A stretch of 64,000 nt of DNA from Tissierella creatinophila DSM 6911. GTDB lineage: Bacteria > Bacillota > Clostridia > Tissierellales > Tissierellaceae. Position 1 is the first letter of the stretch; each line of letters begins with the position of its first letter. Positions 15,702 to 24,523 of the stretch are shown in pieces. The stretch covers positions 1 to 64,000 of the forward strand of contig NZ_LTDM01000032.1 in NCBI RefSeq assembly GCF_001940565.1. The letters are read 5' to 3'. The position numbers and the translations under genes are program-made. The notes below the pieces were generated by a model, which worked only from the letters and a program-made list of their open reading frames with translations, was not told the DNA's origin and did not search any database.

Positions 15702-16121
15702 TTATCTATTATAAAGTTTATTAAAGACTCTTATATCTTCTTGCATAATCTTTGTATCTATAACTCTTGTCTCTTCCCTACCTGTACTCTTTACCTTTAA
15801 AGAAATATAGAGCATTAGATCTTTATCTAAGTGAAAAGTTACATCAACTTTTTCCTTTCCCACATCATTTTTAGGTATCTTCTCGATGACAAAGTTCCCA
15901 AGTTCCAGATTGTCTTCAACAAAAGTCTGCTCACCTGCATAAACTCTTAAATTCACAGCAGTTTGAGATTGCTTTGTGGTTCTATATGTCCTATTTCGAG
16001 TACAAGGCAAGAAGTCACCTCTATATATAATAGGATCAAACACCTGCTTAACAAGCTTACCATCTCGATCCCTAACAGACACACTTAAACCTATACTCAT
16101 TTTAGCTATATTTTTTTGCAT
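15702..16121 (-). CDS. Stand-alone Hsp70 substrate-binding-domain-like protein, 139 aa
   Basis: The product aligns by eye with the beta-sandwich peptide-binding domain of DnaK. [19 protein letters not shown] parallels DnaK's [38 protein letters not shown] parallels [31 protein letters not shown] parallels SLGQFNLDGI, and [20 protein letters not shown] parallels [20 protein letters not shown]. The nucleotide-binding domain and helical lid are missing, so it cannot cycle with ATP by itself. ATG 16121 is chosen because AAGGAG lies ten bases before it; an earlier start would run through a hairpin that buries this ribosome site. It follows murJ by about 63 bases. A chaperone-like or peptide-sensing role is inferred. 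Confidence 0.7.
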   Translation of the reverse strand: [139 protein letters not shown]

Positions 16122-16126
16122 AAGTA

Positions 16127-16178
16127 AATTCTCCTTTTTGGTATTGTTACTTGTGAGTCTAACCAAAAAGGAAGAATT
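16127..16178 (-). promoter_or_regulatory. Hairpin that sequesters the Hsp70-SBD ribosome site
   Basis: On the mRNA, AATTCTTCCTTTTTGGT pairs with ACCAAAAAGGAGAATT over 16 pairs with one bulge, leaving a 19-base loop. The AAGGAG ribosome site is fully inside the stem and no T tract follows, so it is not a terminator. It fills nearly all the gap after murJ. Confidence 0.7.
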
Positions 16179-16184
16179 TTAAAC

Positions 16185-17702
16185 TTATCTCTTACCAAGT
16201 TTTCCTTTAACAATAGCAATCATATTCTCCACTTCCTCAAGCTTTAAAAAAGGCAATATAGCTAAATATACTACTCCTGCCACTCCTATAGAAGCAAGGA
16301 GCGCTAAACTCTCTCTAAATATACTCAATAAGAAATTATAGGAGAAGTATGCTGCCGCTCCCATGATAAGTGAAGCTAATAGGATTTTTAACCAGGATTT
16401 AAATATCTTTCTAAAACTAAAACGGTTTAGTTTTTTTCTAAGACTTATGATTAAAAGTGTTGAACCAAGTATAGCTGAAATACTTGTAGCTAGGGCTAAT
16501 CCTCCTATACCTAGAAATTTTGAAAGAATTATATTTAAAACTATATTTGTACTTACTGCTATAACTCCGTTTATCATGGGGGTTTTACTATCCTTTAGTG
16601 CGTAAAATCCTCTAGATAATACTTCACGAAGTCCAAAACCTATCATACCTATTGCATAGAAAAAGAGTGCATTAGATGTCATCTCTAGTGCCACAGGGTC
16701 AAAAGCACCTCTACCAAAGAGTAGTTTTACTATTGGTCTGCTAAATACCATGGCTCCTACTGTAGCAGGAATTACCAATATGCTTATAGAGTTTATAGCT
16801 TCTATGATTGAGGATTCTAAACCATCCATATCCTTCTTAGCTGCCATCTTTGATATCATAGGGTACATTACAGTTGAGATACTAACTACAAATAGCCCTT
16901 GTACAAATCCATTTAGTCTATTTGCATATGTTAGAGCTGATATTCCCCCTACTGATATACCTGATGCCAAACTTCTATCTATAAGTACATTTATCTGATT
17001 TACTGAGACTCCTATTATTACTGGTATTGTAATACGGGCCATATTTATTATATGTTTGTTTTTAAAGTCTAGTATAAACTTATATCTATATCCTTTCTTT
17101 CTAATGGAAGGTATTAAAAAGATAAACTGGGATAGTGTTGCTAGTACTGTACCTATTGAAAGAACTATTATATCTGTTTTAGAACTTAAAAATAGTGAAA
17201 ACATTACTATTATGTTCATTGGTATTCCTATAAGTGCTGGAACTGCAAAGTTTTCTTTTAACTGTAAAAAGCCTGAGAAAACTGCTATAATTCCTGTAAA
17301 ATATATACCTACTATACTTATCTTGGTAAATCTTATTGCAAGTGCTAGTGTTTCGCCTTGGAAACCTGATGCAAAAATCTTAACTACTGGCTCTGTAAAA
17401 AAGAGAACAAACACTACTATAAATGTACAAAGTAGTATGATTATATTTATAAGGTTATTAGTATACTTTTTAGCTTCTTTTTCTCCATATTCTCCTTCTA
17501 TACTTGAAAACATTGGTATAAAGCCTGTGGATATACCTGCTCCTATTAGTGCAAATATTACTGTTGGGATTGTGATGGATATTATATATGCATCAGATAC
17601 ATTTGTAGCGCCATAAAAGTATGAAAGGCTTATCTCTCTTAAAAATCCCATTATTTTAGAGATTATCGTTAAAAACATTAAAAGTATTGCTGTCTTTTTC
17701 AT
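16185..17702 (-). CDS. murJ: MurJ/MviN-family lipid II flippase, first copy
   Basis: A 505-residue polytopic membrane protein with about 14 helices, of the MVF subgroup of MOP exporters. Typical parts are the amphipathic N-terminus with FLREISLSYFYG, SRGFYALKDSKTPMINGVIA and GIGGLALATSISAILGSTLL. MurJ proteins move lipid II across the cytoplasmic membrane for wall synthesis. A second, similar gene lies 900 bases upstream, with the ComK-like gene between. Two or more paralogues are common in spore formers, and one may serve a surface polymer rather than peptidoglycan. It heads a short unit with the Hsp70-SBD gene. Confidence 0.87.
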   Translation of the reverse strand: MKKTAILLMFLTIISKIMGFLREISLSYFYGATNVSDAYIISITIPTVIFALIGAGISTGFIPMFSSIEGEYGEKEAKKYTNNLINIIILLCTFIVVFVLFFTEPVVKIFASGFQGETLALAIRFTKISIVGIYFTGIIAVFSGFLQLKENFAVPALIGIPMNIIVMFSLFLSSKTDIIVLSIGTVLATLSQFIFLIPSIRKKGYRYKFILDFKNKHIINMARITIPVIIGVSVNQINVLIDRSLASGISVGGISALTYANRLNGFVQGLFVVSISTVMYPMISKMAAKKDMDGLESSIIEAINSISILVIPATVGAMVFSRPIVKLLFGRGAFDPVALEMTSNALFFYAIGMIGFGLREVLSRGFYALKDSKTPMINGVIAVSTNIVLNIILSKFLGIGGLALATSISAILGSTLLIISLRKKLNRFSFRKIFKSWLKILLASLIMGAAAYFSYNFLLSIFRESLALLASIGVAGVVYLAILPFLKLEEVENMIAIVKGKLGKR

Positions 17703-17787
17703 TTACTATTACTCCTTCTTTCCTTCTTCTTTATATATAAAAAAACAATACTCTTAGTATACCACAATTTTCTATTCTCAAATACAA

Positions 17788-18348
17788 TTACTTACAAATA
17801 GTCTTTTCTATCTCCTGTAATTTCTTATATGCCCTTTCTAAGTCCTCTCTAAGACTTTCTATCTCTTTTCTATACACTGATTCTCTCTCCCTTATAACTG
17901 TGTTCCTTGTCTGCATCATTTCTTTTAAAAGCTTTGCCTGCTTTATGTTTTTTTCTATTATCTTTTTGGTGCAACTTACTTTTAGATGATTTCCATTTTT
18001 AAAATGTATTATATTTTCTCGGATCTCTTTTATCATTTCTATGTTTATATAGGAGTATGCTCCATCATCTTTTCCTACTGGTGTTCTTGTTTTAATTGCT
18101 ATAAAAACCATATCTGAGTTTATAGGTATGGGCGGAGTCTTTTTAACTCCTAGCATTTCTCCACAAGTCTTATTAGAAGCAGTCAAGTCGTAATGATAAA
18201 ATTTACAAAGACATTTCAAAGTAGAGTTGACTGTTTTTCTAAGTAAGACCTCTTCTCCATCCATTAGTAGTACCTGTGTAAAGTTTGCACCTTCCCCTGT
18301 ATAGTGCGGTATCATAGCTATTATCCTCTTTTGTACTAAATCCCTCAT
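17788..18348 (-). CDS. ComK-like transcription factor, 186 aa
   Basis: Resembles the ComK family. Features are an N-terminal beta region, the CLCKFYHYDLTASNKTCGEM segment, a Pro-rich VKKTPPIPINSDMVFIAIKT strand matching ComK's HKPPIMVDPSNQIFLFPT, the SYINIEMIKEI stretch and HFKNGNHLKVSCTKKI matching VTFSNGKTMELPISYN, followed by a long C-terminal coiled helix (145-186). ComK is the competence master regulator of Bacillus and binds A/T boxes. Here the function is unknown. The ATG at 18348 is chosen because GGGGG lies seven bases before it. It is transcribed from its own promoter, which overlaps a dyad. Confidence 0.62.
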   Translation of the reverse strand: MRDLVQKRIIAMIPHYTGEGANFTQVLLMDGEEVLLRKTVNSTLKCLCKFYHYDLTASNKTCGEMLGVKKTPPIPINSDMVFIAIKTRTPVGKDDGAYSYINIEMIKEIRENIIHFKNGNHLKVSCTKKIIEKNIKQAKLLKEMMQTRNTVIRERESVYRKEIESLREDLERAYKKLQEIEKTICK

Positions 18349-18382
18349 AATCAAACCCCCTAAACAAACGTTCTTTTGTTAT

Positions 18383-18411
18383 ATGATAACAGAACTTAAG
18401 TTTGTAGTCAA
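18383..18411 (-). promoter_or_regulatory. Promoter and dyad of the comK-like gene
   Basis: TTGACT (18406-18411) and TATCAT (18383-18388), 17 bases apart on the minus strand. An imperfect dyad (ACAAAC...GTTAT with ATAAC...GTTTGT, about 18362-18405) covers the -10 region and could be an autoregulatory operator. Confidence 0.6.
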
Positions 18412-18434
18412 TCCCAAAGATGATTTTAATATAC

Positions 18435-18470
18435 AAAAAAACTCAAGGCTTAAAAGCACTTGAGTTTTTA
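18435..18470 (-). terminator. Terminator after the second murJ gene
   Basis: ACTCAAG and CTTGAGT arms with A/T runs on both sides, so it can act in either direction. Placed about 100 bases after the stop of the flippase gene. Confidence 0.7.
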
Positions 18471-18568
18471 AAAAAGGGTTCTTATTTCTAACAAATTAAT
18501 TTGTTTATCCATCTATATGATATCATATTTTAGAAAATTTACAAGTAAAACTTTCCATTATCTTCCAA

Positions 18569-20101
18569 CTATTTTATTTTTAGTACTAACCCCAGTTCTT
18601 CTACCTTTAAAATTATACATAGAAGAAAGTAAGTTATCATACCTATAGCTACTGAAACTATTAAACTTAATAGCTCTACTATTGTCTTATCTGGAAGAAG
18701 TGCACCAACTTTAAAATAAAGGAGATATACTACCACTCCCATTATCGCACTTGAGATAGATACTTTTATAAATGTCAAAGCTATCTTTGTAAGTCCAAGT
18801 TTTCCTATTCTACTTCTAAGATCTATAAAAAGGAGAATTGTAGTTACTATAGCTGAAAGGCTAGTTGCTAAGGCTAAACCAGTATGCCCCATAAATCTGA
18901 TGAAAAACAAGTTTAGTATTACGTTTATTATAACTGCTATTGCTCCGTTTATCATAGGAGTCCTTGTATCTTGAAAGCTATAGAACATCTTGTTTAGCAT
19001 AAGTCTAAGTGCACTTGCAATTAGCCCTATAGAATAGTAAAAGAGAGCTCCACTTGTCATCATAGTTGCTCTAGCATCAAAAGCTTTTCTTTCAAAGAAT
19101 ATCCTTACAAGATCTTCTCCAAGTAGCATTATCCCAACTGTTGCAGGTACTGTTATAAGCAGGATTATATTTACTCCTTTTTTAAAGATAGCTCTTATCT
19201 CTTTTATATCTTGGTTTGAAAATGCTTTGCTTAGCATTGGAAATACTACAGTTGCTATTGCCGCTACAAATACTGAGATGATCATTTCATTTATCCGTGA
19301 GGCATATACTAGGGCTGACATACTTCCTTCTACTAGTTCTGATGCTAGTGTTTTATCTATTATAACGTTTATTTGACTTACGGCCGATCCTAGTAATACC
19401 GGCATTACTAGGATTAGGGCTTTTTTAAGATAAGGATCTTTTAGATTTACCCTAGGTTTATATCTGTATTTTGTATTTAGTACAGCTGGCACTTGAATTA
19501 AGACTTGTGTTAGTGTTGCTAGAACACTTATTACCATAAGTGTTTGTATATTTTTTGAACTTACAAAAAATAAAAGCCCCATTAAAAACACTAGATTGTA
19601 TGGTATACCCATGATTGCGTGTGGTCCAAATATTTCATTGCTTTGTAGATAGCCTGAAAGTACATATGTAAACCCCAGTAAGATTACTATAGGCATACCT
19701 ATTCTATTTAACTTTACTGCCAAGTCAAACTGTTCTCCTTCAAATCCTTTGGCAAGAACTTTTATTATAAGTGGAGAAAATATATATCCAAAGATAGCTA
19801 TTGCAACGGTTATTAAAAACACTATATTGAGCATATTGTTTAAGTATATCTTTTGAGCATTTTTGCCTCCTTTAGCACGTATCTCTGAAAATATAGGGAT
19901 AAGGGTTGTATTAAGTGCAGCTCCAATTGTACCCATGATTAGTACTGTGGCTGTCATTGCTGCAAAGTATGTATCTGTTTTCATGCCTGATCCATATTTA
20001 TATGCTATCATTATTTCTCTTAGAAAGCCCATTCCTTTACTTATCAGTGTGAAAAGGGCTATCATAGTTGCAGATTTTGCAAGATTATTTTTCTTTTCCA
20101 T
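18569..20101 (-). CDS. murJ: MurJ/MviN-family flippase, second copy
   Basis: A 510-residue paralogue of the flippase at 16185. It shares FLREIMIAYKYGSG near the N-terminus, LNKMFYSFQDTRTPMINGAI and MGHTGLALATSLSAIVTTIL. About 14 membrane helices fill the protein and there is no extra domain. It is transcribed from the same strand but is separated from the ComK-like gene by a terminator and promoter, so the two flippases are separately controlled. Substrate assignment between lipid II and another undecaprenyl-linked oligosaccharide cannot be made from sequence. Confidence 0.86.
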   Translation of the reverse strand: MEKKNNLAKSATMIALFTLISKGMGFLREIMIAYKYGSGMKTDTYFAAMTATVLIMGTIGAALNTTLIPIFSEIRAKGGKNAQKIYLNNMLNIVFLITVAIAIFGYIFSPLIIKVLAKGFEGEQFDLAVKLNRIGMPIVILLGFTYVLSGYLQSNEIFGPHAIMGIPYNLVFLMGLLFFVSSKNIQTLMVISVLATLTQVLIQVPAVLNTKYRYKPRVNLKDPYLKKALILVMPVLLGSAVSQINVIIDKTLASELVEGSMSALVYASRINEMIISVFVAAIATVVFPMLSKAFSNQDIKEIRAIFKKGVNIILLITVPATVGIMLLGEDLVRIFFERKAFDARATMMTSGALFYYSIGLIASALRLMLNKMFYSFQDTRTPMINGAIAVIINVILNLFFIRFMGHTGLALATSLSAIVTTILLFIDLRSRIGKLGLTKIALTFIKVSISSAIMGVVVYLLYFKVGALLPDKTIVELLSLIVSVAIGMITYFLLCIILKVEELGLVLKIK

Positions 20102-20142
20102 TTTTTTACCTCTTTTTTCATTATAATATTAGATATTATATC

Positions 20143-20176
20143 ATAAAAATAGACTAGAGATTATTATTTCTAGTCT
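20143..20176 (-). terminator. Terminator after the GGDEF-EAL gene
   Basis: AGACTAGA and TCTAGTCT form an eight-pair stem; on the minus strand ATTTTTATG follows. Confidence 0.6.
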
Positions 20177-20195
20177 GTTTTAGATGGTTTTATTT

Positions 20196-22148
20196 TTATG
20201 ATGATATTAGATCCATAGCTGGCATAGGACGGGCTAAAAAATAGCCTTGCCCAAATGCACACCCAAGTTTTTTTAGTATGGAGAATTGTTCTTCTGTTTC
20301 TATACCTTCTGCTACTACCTTTTTACCTAGGGCATTTGCAAGTGATATAAGTGACTTTATAACTTCTTGCCCATCTTCTTCAATAAGGGCTACTATAAAT
20401 AGTCTATCTAGTTTTAAATAGTCTATTTGTAGTTCTTTAAGCCTTGCAAGTGAAGAGTATCCTGTTCCAAAGTCATCCATAGCTATTTCGACTCCAAAAC
20501 TTCTTATTTCTTCTATATTCTCTTTCATCTTACTTTTATGTGTTGAAAAGCTAGTTTCTGTAAGTTCTAAAACTATTTCTTCTCCTTTTAATCCATGTCT
20601 TTGTAATTTCTCTTTTATATAGCTTGAAAACTCTGCTCTACTAAAATTTACAGCTGATATATTTATAGATACTTTTTCAAGGTAGAAACCTGAGTCATTC
20701 CACTTTTTCTTTTGGCTAAATACTTCTTCTAGTGCATATTCTCCTATTTGATCTATTATGCCTGATTTTTCTGCTATGGGTATAAATTGATCTGGAGGGA
20801 TATATCCTTTTTCTGGATGGAACCATCTTATAAGGCTTTCAATATTTTCTATCTTTCCTGTTTTTAGGTTTATGATTGGTTGATAGTACATTTGAAAGTC
20901 TTTATTTTCTAAAGCAAGCTTTATATTAGAGAGCATTGTATGTTCATTTATTGCTTCGCAGTTATTCTCTTTGCAATAGTATTGGTAACTAGTTCTAGAA
21001 CTTTCTTTTGCACACTCTAGGGCTATATTTGCATTTTTTAAAAGACTTATAAATTCAAGACTATCATCAGGATATAGAGATACACCTATGGTGCTTGATA
21101 TCATATATTTTTCTTCTTCATATTGCCAACTCATTTTAGTATCTTTTAATATCTTATTTACTCTTTCTTCTATACTATCTAGCGATTTTTCATCTGTAAA
21201 GATTACTACAAATTTATCTTGAGTTATTCTTGCTAAGATATCTGTACCTTTTGTAGCAAGTTTTAACTTGTTTGCCATATCCATAAGCAGATGGTCTCCT
21301 GCATGATGTCCTAGTGTTTCATTTATATATGCAAAGTCGTCTATATCTATATAAAGGAGTGCTACTGGATTTCCACTTTTCTCTAGGGTAGGTAAGAGCG
21401 AGTTAAATGCTTTTTCTAAGAGATTTCTATTTGGAAGTGATGTTATAGGGTCATACGAGTCCAAATAGGTAACCTTTTGTTGGAGTAATTTTCTTTCTGA
21501 TATATCGCAAAGCACTAAGCTATAGTCTATTATGCTATTATCACTACTTTTATTTTTTTTAATAGTAGCATGCATATATATCTTTTCTCCATATTTAGTA
21601 TCTAATTGTAATTCTAATTTATACTTTTCCTTTTCTTTTATATTTTCTTTTATTTCTTCAATATATTGTGAATTTATAAACCGATTTATATTTTTTCCTT
21701 TTACTTCTTCAATTTTAAAAGAAGAGACTACTTCAATATTGTTACTTATTTTAGTTATATTGAAATCTTGATCTATCCCTACTAGGAGTATATCTGCACT
21801 CTCTAGTACATTATCAATGAGTTCACGTTGGAGTCTTATACTCCTTCCTGCCTTTTCTATAGTAGTACTTTTTATCTTTAATTCGTTTAGATAGTTTTTT
21901 ATGATTGTTTGATCTGTATTAAAGCGTTTTAACACTATATAAATCATAATAAAGACAAATATACTACTTAGTAATACGTTTATGATATGCATATGTGTCC
22001 AACTTAACCTCTCTATATTACCTGCAGCTTCTATATTGTCTTTTACAACCTGTCCTGATATAAGCCAAGTAAAAGACATGATAGTGTAGATAATAGTAAA
22101 GTTAAGTGCTGATCTTAAATTTCTTGCTTTCGCTTCTGATGATGTCAA
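20196..22148 (-). CDS. Membrane GGDEF-EAL protein, likely c-di-GMP phosphodiesterase
   Basis: A 650-residue protein with two N-terminal membrane helices (about 14-33 and 50-73), a PAS domain (about 110-215), a GGDEF domain (about 230-385) and an EAL domain (about 395-640). The cyclase signature is degenerate: ARITQDKFVVIF stands where RxGGDEF is expected, so it is probably not a cyclase but may bind GTP. The EAL part keeps its key motifs: ESLIRW, SINISAVNF, ELTE, MDDFGTGYSS, LKLDRLF, AEGIET and QGYF. It should therefore hydrolyse c-di-GMP. The start is TTG behind GGAGGAGAG. A repeated hairpin element lies just upstream in opposite sense. Confidence 0.87.
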   Translation of the reverse strand: MTSSEAKARNLRSALNFTIIYTIMSFTWLISGQVVKDNIEAAGNIERLSWTHMHIINVLLSSIFVFIMIYIVLKRFNTDQTIIKNYLNELKIKSTTIEKAGRSIRLQRELIDNVLESADILLVGIDQDFNITKISNNIEVVSSFKIEEVKGKNINRFINSQYIEEIKENIKEKEKYKLELQLDTKYGEKIYMHATIKKNKSSDNSIIDYSLVLCDISERKLLQQKVTYLDSYDPITSLPNRNLLEKAFNSLLPTLEKSGNPVALLYIDIDDFAYINETLGHHAGDHLLMDMANKLKLATKGTDILARITQDKFVVIFTDEKSLDSIEERVNKILKDTKMSWQYEEEKYMISSTIGVSLYPDDSLEFISLLKNANIALECAKESSRTSYQYYCKENNCEAINEHTMLSNIKLALENKDFQMYYQPIINLKTGKIENIESLIRWFHPEKGYIPPDQFIPIAEKSGIIDQIGEYALEEVFSQKKKWNDSGFYLEKVSINISAVNFSRAEFSSYIKEKLQRHGLKGEEIVLELTETSFSTHKSKMKENIEEIRSFGVEIAMDDFGTGYSSLARLKELQIDYLKLDRLFIVALIEEDGQEVIKSLISLANALGKKVVAEGIETEEQFSILKKLGCAFGQGYFLARPMPAMDLISS

Positions 22149-22170
22149 TATATCTCTCCTCCTTTTTTGT

Positions 22171-22250
22171 ATAGAAAACTTGCATCAGATTGTTTTATGA
22201 TGCAAATCTGCCCATATCCATGAGAAATGCAATTGTATATCCCGTGGATA
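22171..22250 (+). repeat. Structured repeat, copy C (short form)
   Basis: Begins ATAGAAAACTTGCATCAG, which matches copies A (46717) and B (31681, minus). First hairpin TTGCATCA/TGATGCAA; second stem TATCCATG/CGTGGATA encloses GAGAAATGC and AATTGTA, the same loop order as the other copies. It is antisense to the flanking genes. Confidence 0.6.
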
Positions 22251-22314
22251 AAAAATAGATGTCCTATTTCATTCTATTCTATTATCGGTAGGAATATGGG
22301 GAATTTTAAGGAAA

Positions 22315-22344
22315 AAATAAAAAAAGCTCTTTCGAGCCTTTTTT
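22315..22344 (-). terminator. Terminator of sleB-ypeB
   Basis: AAGGCTC and GAGCTT arms (one bulge) with a T7 run on the minus strand, starting at the ypeB stop. Confidence 0.7.
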
Positions 22345-23713
22345 AAAATGTTAGTGTTCCATTTTCACTTTTGATTATCTGAAGTATCTGTTCTTCTTTA
22401 CCATCTTGAGCGTTTATATAAATTATAAACTCTCCATCGCCATATTTGCCTTTAAATTCATATGCTAAGATTTCTTCTTTTCCTTTTGGGATGATTGTTA
22501 ATCGTTCTGAGCTTAGTTTAAATTTGTTTTTTAGTACTTTTCTTGCATCATCTATGCTTATTTTAGGTGCTGGGATTTCTCTTTTATGGTGTGCTAGATA
22601 GTATAGCGATGCGTCCATTCCTATTATCTCACCTGTATCTAGCGCTACTTTTATCTTTACTAAGTCTGGATAGATTGTTACATTTCCTTCTTTTGAAGCC
22701 ATATTAAATAGTGTGTATCCATCGTAATTTAAAGAATAGTTTGGCTCCATGTTTTTAAATCCTTTTTCTTCTAGAAACTTTAGAGCTGCTTTTTGAGCTT
22801 CATCATTTGATAGCTTTTTCTTGCCAAGAGGTCTTGGGTTTGTCATCCAAATTACTTTTCCACCTTTTTTAGATACAGCTATATATGAAGCTAAATCTTT
22901 TTTCCCATTGTCCATATAGGCATGAAATGTGTTGGTGGGGATTCTTAGTTCATCAGTTCCTTCACCTTGTTCAAAGCTTTCTATATCTTCAACCTTTCCT
23001 TTACCAAAAAAGTCTAAAGCTATATTTGCTGCCTTATCTACACTTACATTTTCTCCACTAAGTCCTTTTGGCTTGCCTTTTAACATTTGGTCTGCAAATG
23101 GTCCATCATATAGAAGCTCAGGACCTTTTGATACATTTGATTCAAAGTCTATTAAACTAGTATGAAAGGCGTTTTCTTCTAAATTAGCTTTTTCCCCTTT
23201 TTTCATTTCATTAATATATGCTACACCATATACATAGTCAGGATTTGCCATGTTTTCGTGGAGAATTGAGAGTTCCCCATTAAAAGCTGAGGCGTCTTTT
23301 TGTAGATCTGTAAGTTGCTTTCTCTGCTCAGGAGTTATATCTTCTCCGTTTAAATGTCTTTGAATTAGATAATAGCTATAGTCTGCAGCTTGTGTTAAAA
23401 ACTTTTCAGTACTTGCTATATCATTATGACTTACGGGCATCTGTCCAAGCTTATCTTGAGCAGAGTTTGCATCGTTCATAATCTGTGAAAAAAGCATTAT
23501 GTTTTTATCTTTTGTCGTTGCAACTAATGCTTTAGATAGTCCTACTTGAACATTTTCTACATGGGTTTTCACATCATGAAATAACATCTGATAGTGGTTA
23601 TCTAGTGCTACTTCATAGTTTTGTTTTACATTTAATTGTTCATAACCCCAAGCTATACTTGCTACAAGTAAAAGTATAAGTATACCTGGTGCGATTAGGT
23701 TTTTTCTATTCAT
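22343..23713 (-). CDS. ypeB: Germination protein YpeB
   Basis: A 456-residue spore protein. An N-terminal membrane anchor (about 7-25) is followed by a helical coat-side region and by repeated PepSY-like modules in the C-terminal half (VSVDKAANIALDFFGKGKVE, then KKLSNDEAQKAALKFLEEKG, then ISIDDARKVLKNKFKLS). YpeB is made in the forespore and is needed to assemble and stabilise the lytic enzyme SleB. It follows sleB by 12 bases, the usual arrangement. Length is as expected for the family. Confidence 0.93.
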   Translation of the reverse strand: MNRKNLIAPGILILLLVASIAWGYEQLNVKQNYEVALDNHYQMLFHDVKTHVENVQVGLSKALVATTKDKNIMLFSQIMNDANSAQDKLGQMPVSHNDIASTEKFLTQAADYSYYLIQRHLNGEDITPEQRKQLTDLQKDASAFNGELSILHENMANPDYVYGVAYINEMKKGEKANLEENAFHTSLIDFESNVSKGPELLYDGPFADQMLKGKPKGLSGENVSVDKAANIALDFFGKGKVEDIESFEQGEGTDELRIPTNTFHAYMDNGKKDLASYIAVSKKGGKVIWMTNPRPLGKKKLSNDEAQKAALKFLEEKGFKNMEPNYSLNYDGYTLFNMASKEGNVTIYPDLVKIKVALDTGEIIGMDASLYYLAHHKREIPAPKISIDDARKVLKNKFKLSSERLTIIPKGKEEILAYEFKGKYGDGEFIIYINAQDGKEEQILQIIKSENGTLTF

Positions 23714-23725
23714 CTGTATCTCCTC

Positions 23726-24439
23726 CTATATTCCAAACCAGTGTTTACCTATTTTTAGAGTTACTTTTCTAGACCAAATCCATTTAGAAGTTGCTGTTGC
23801 AGGATTCCAATAGTATAAGCATCCATTAGTAGGATCCCATCCATTTAGAGCATCTCTTGCTGCATTTATTGCATCTTTATTTGGCGTTAGATTGATTTGT
23901 CCATCGGCTACTGCAGTAAATGCTAGTGGCTGATATACCACTCCTGCTGGAGTGTTTGGAAAGCTTGGGCTCTTAACTCGATTTAGTACTACAGCTGCTA
24001 CTGCTACTTTTCCTATATATGGTTCTCCTCTAGCTTCACCGTGTATGGTTCTTGCTAATAGATACTCATCTGCGTTTCTATTTACTCCTTGGGTTGATCC
24101 GGCTGATGAAGAGCTAGTTGTGTTAATTCCCATAGCTTGAGCTGTAGATGGACCTACTACTCCATCTGCATTTAGTCCGTTTTTTTGTTGAAACCTTCTT
24201 ACAGCCCTATAGGTTCTAGCCCCATATATTCCGTCTACACTTCCATCATAATATTTCCAACGTAGAAGTTTGTCTTGAACTGTCTTTACATCTTGACCAC
24301 TTGAACCCCAATAAAGACTTCTTGGTGCAAATATATTAAATCTATTGGCAGTTTCTACTGTTTTCTGTGGATATGAAAAATAAAACATATTTAAAACAAC
24401 TAGCGTAAGAACTAAAATCTTAAAAACTTTTTTTTTCAT
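23726..24439 (-). CDS. sleB: Spore cortex-lytic enzyme SleB
   Basis: A 237-residue secreted hydrolase. It has a signal peptide (1 to about 28), a PG_binding_1 domain (about 40-105: WGSSGQDVKTVQDKLLRW, VDGIYGARTYRAVRRFQQ, GVVGPSTAQAMG) and a Hydrolase_2 catalytic domain (about 125-237: RTIHGEARGEPYIGKVAVAA, FTAVADGQINL, CLYYWNPATATSKW). The catalytic glutamate is in IHGEARGE. It is a lytic transglycosylase that opens muramic-lactam cortex during germination. ATG 24439 is chosen: GAGGAGG lies nine bases before, while an earlier in-frame TTG overlaps that site. A forespore-type promoter lies upstream. Confidence 0.92.
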   Translation of the reverse strand: MKKKVFKILVLTLVVLNMFYFSYPQKTVETANRFNIFAPRSLYWGSSGQDVKTVQDKLLRWKYYDGSVDGIYGARTYRAVRRFQQKNGLNADGVVGPSTAQAMGINTTSSSSAGSTQGVNRNADEYLLARTIHGEARGEPYIGKVAVAAVVLNRVKSPSFPNTPAGVVYQPLAFTAVADGQINLTPNKDAINAARDALNGWDPTNGCLYYWNPATATSKWIWSRKVTLKIGKHWFGI

Positions 24440-24467
24440 GCCTCTTTTCCTCCTCAAATGTTTTTCT

Positions 24468-24496
24468 TATTTTTTGCAAAATACCTAAAATTATAC
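24468..24496 (-). promoter_or_regulatory. Candidate forespore (sigma-F/G) promoter of sleB
   Basis: GTATA (24492-24496) and GCAAAAAATA (24468-24477) with a 14-base spacer on the minus strand. The same 14-base spacing is seen before spoIIR and csfB in this window. Confidence 0.5.
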
Positions 24497-24523
24497 ATAA
24501 AACTTAAAAACTTTTAATTATAT

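Noticed and set aside
22149-22343. c-di-GMP riboswitch upstream of the GGDEF-EAL gene
   Set aside because: No class I or II core is present; the hairpins belong to the repeat family and lie in the opposite orientation.
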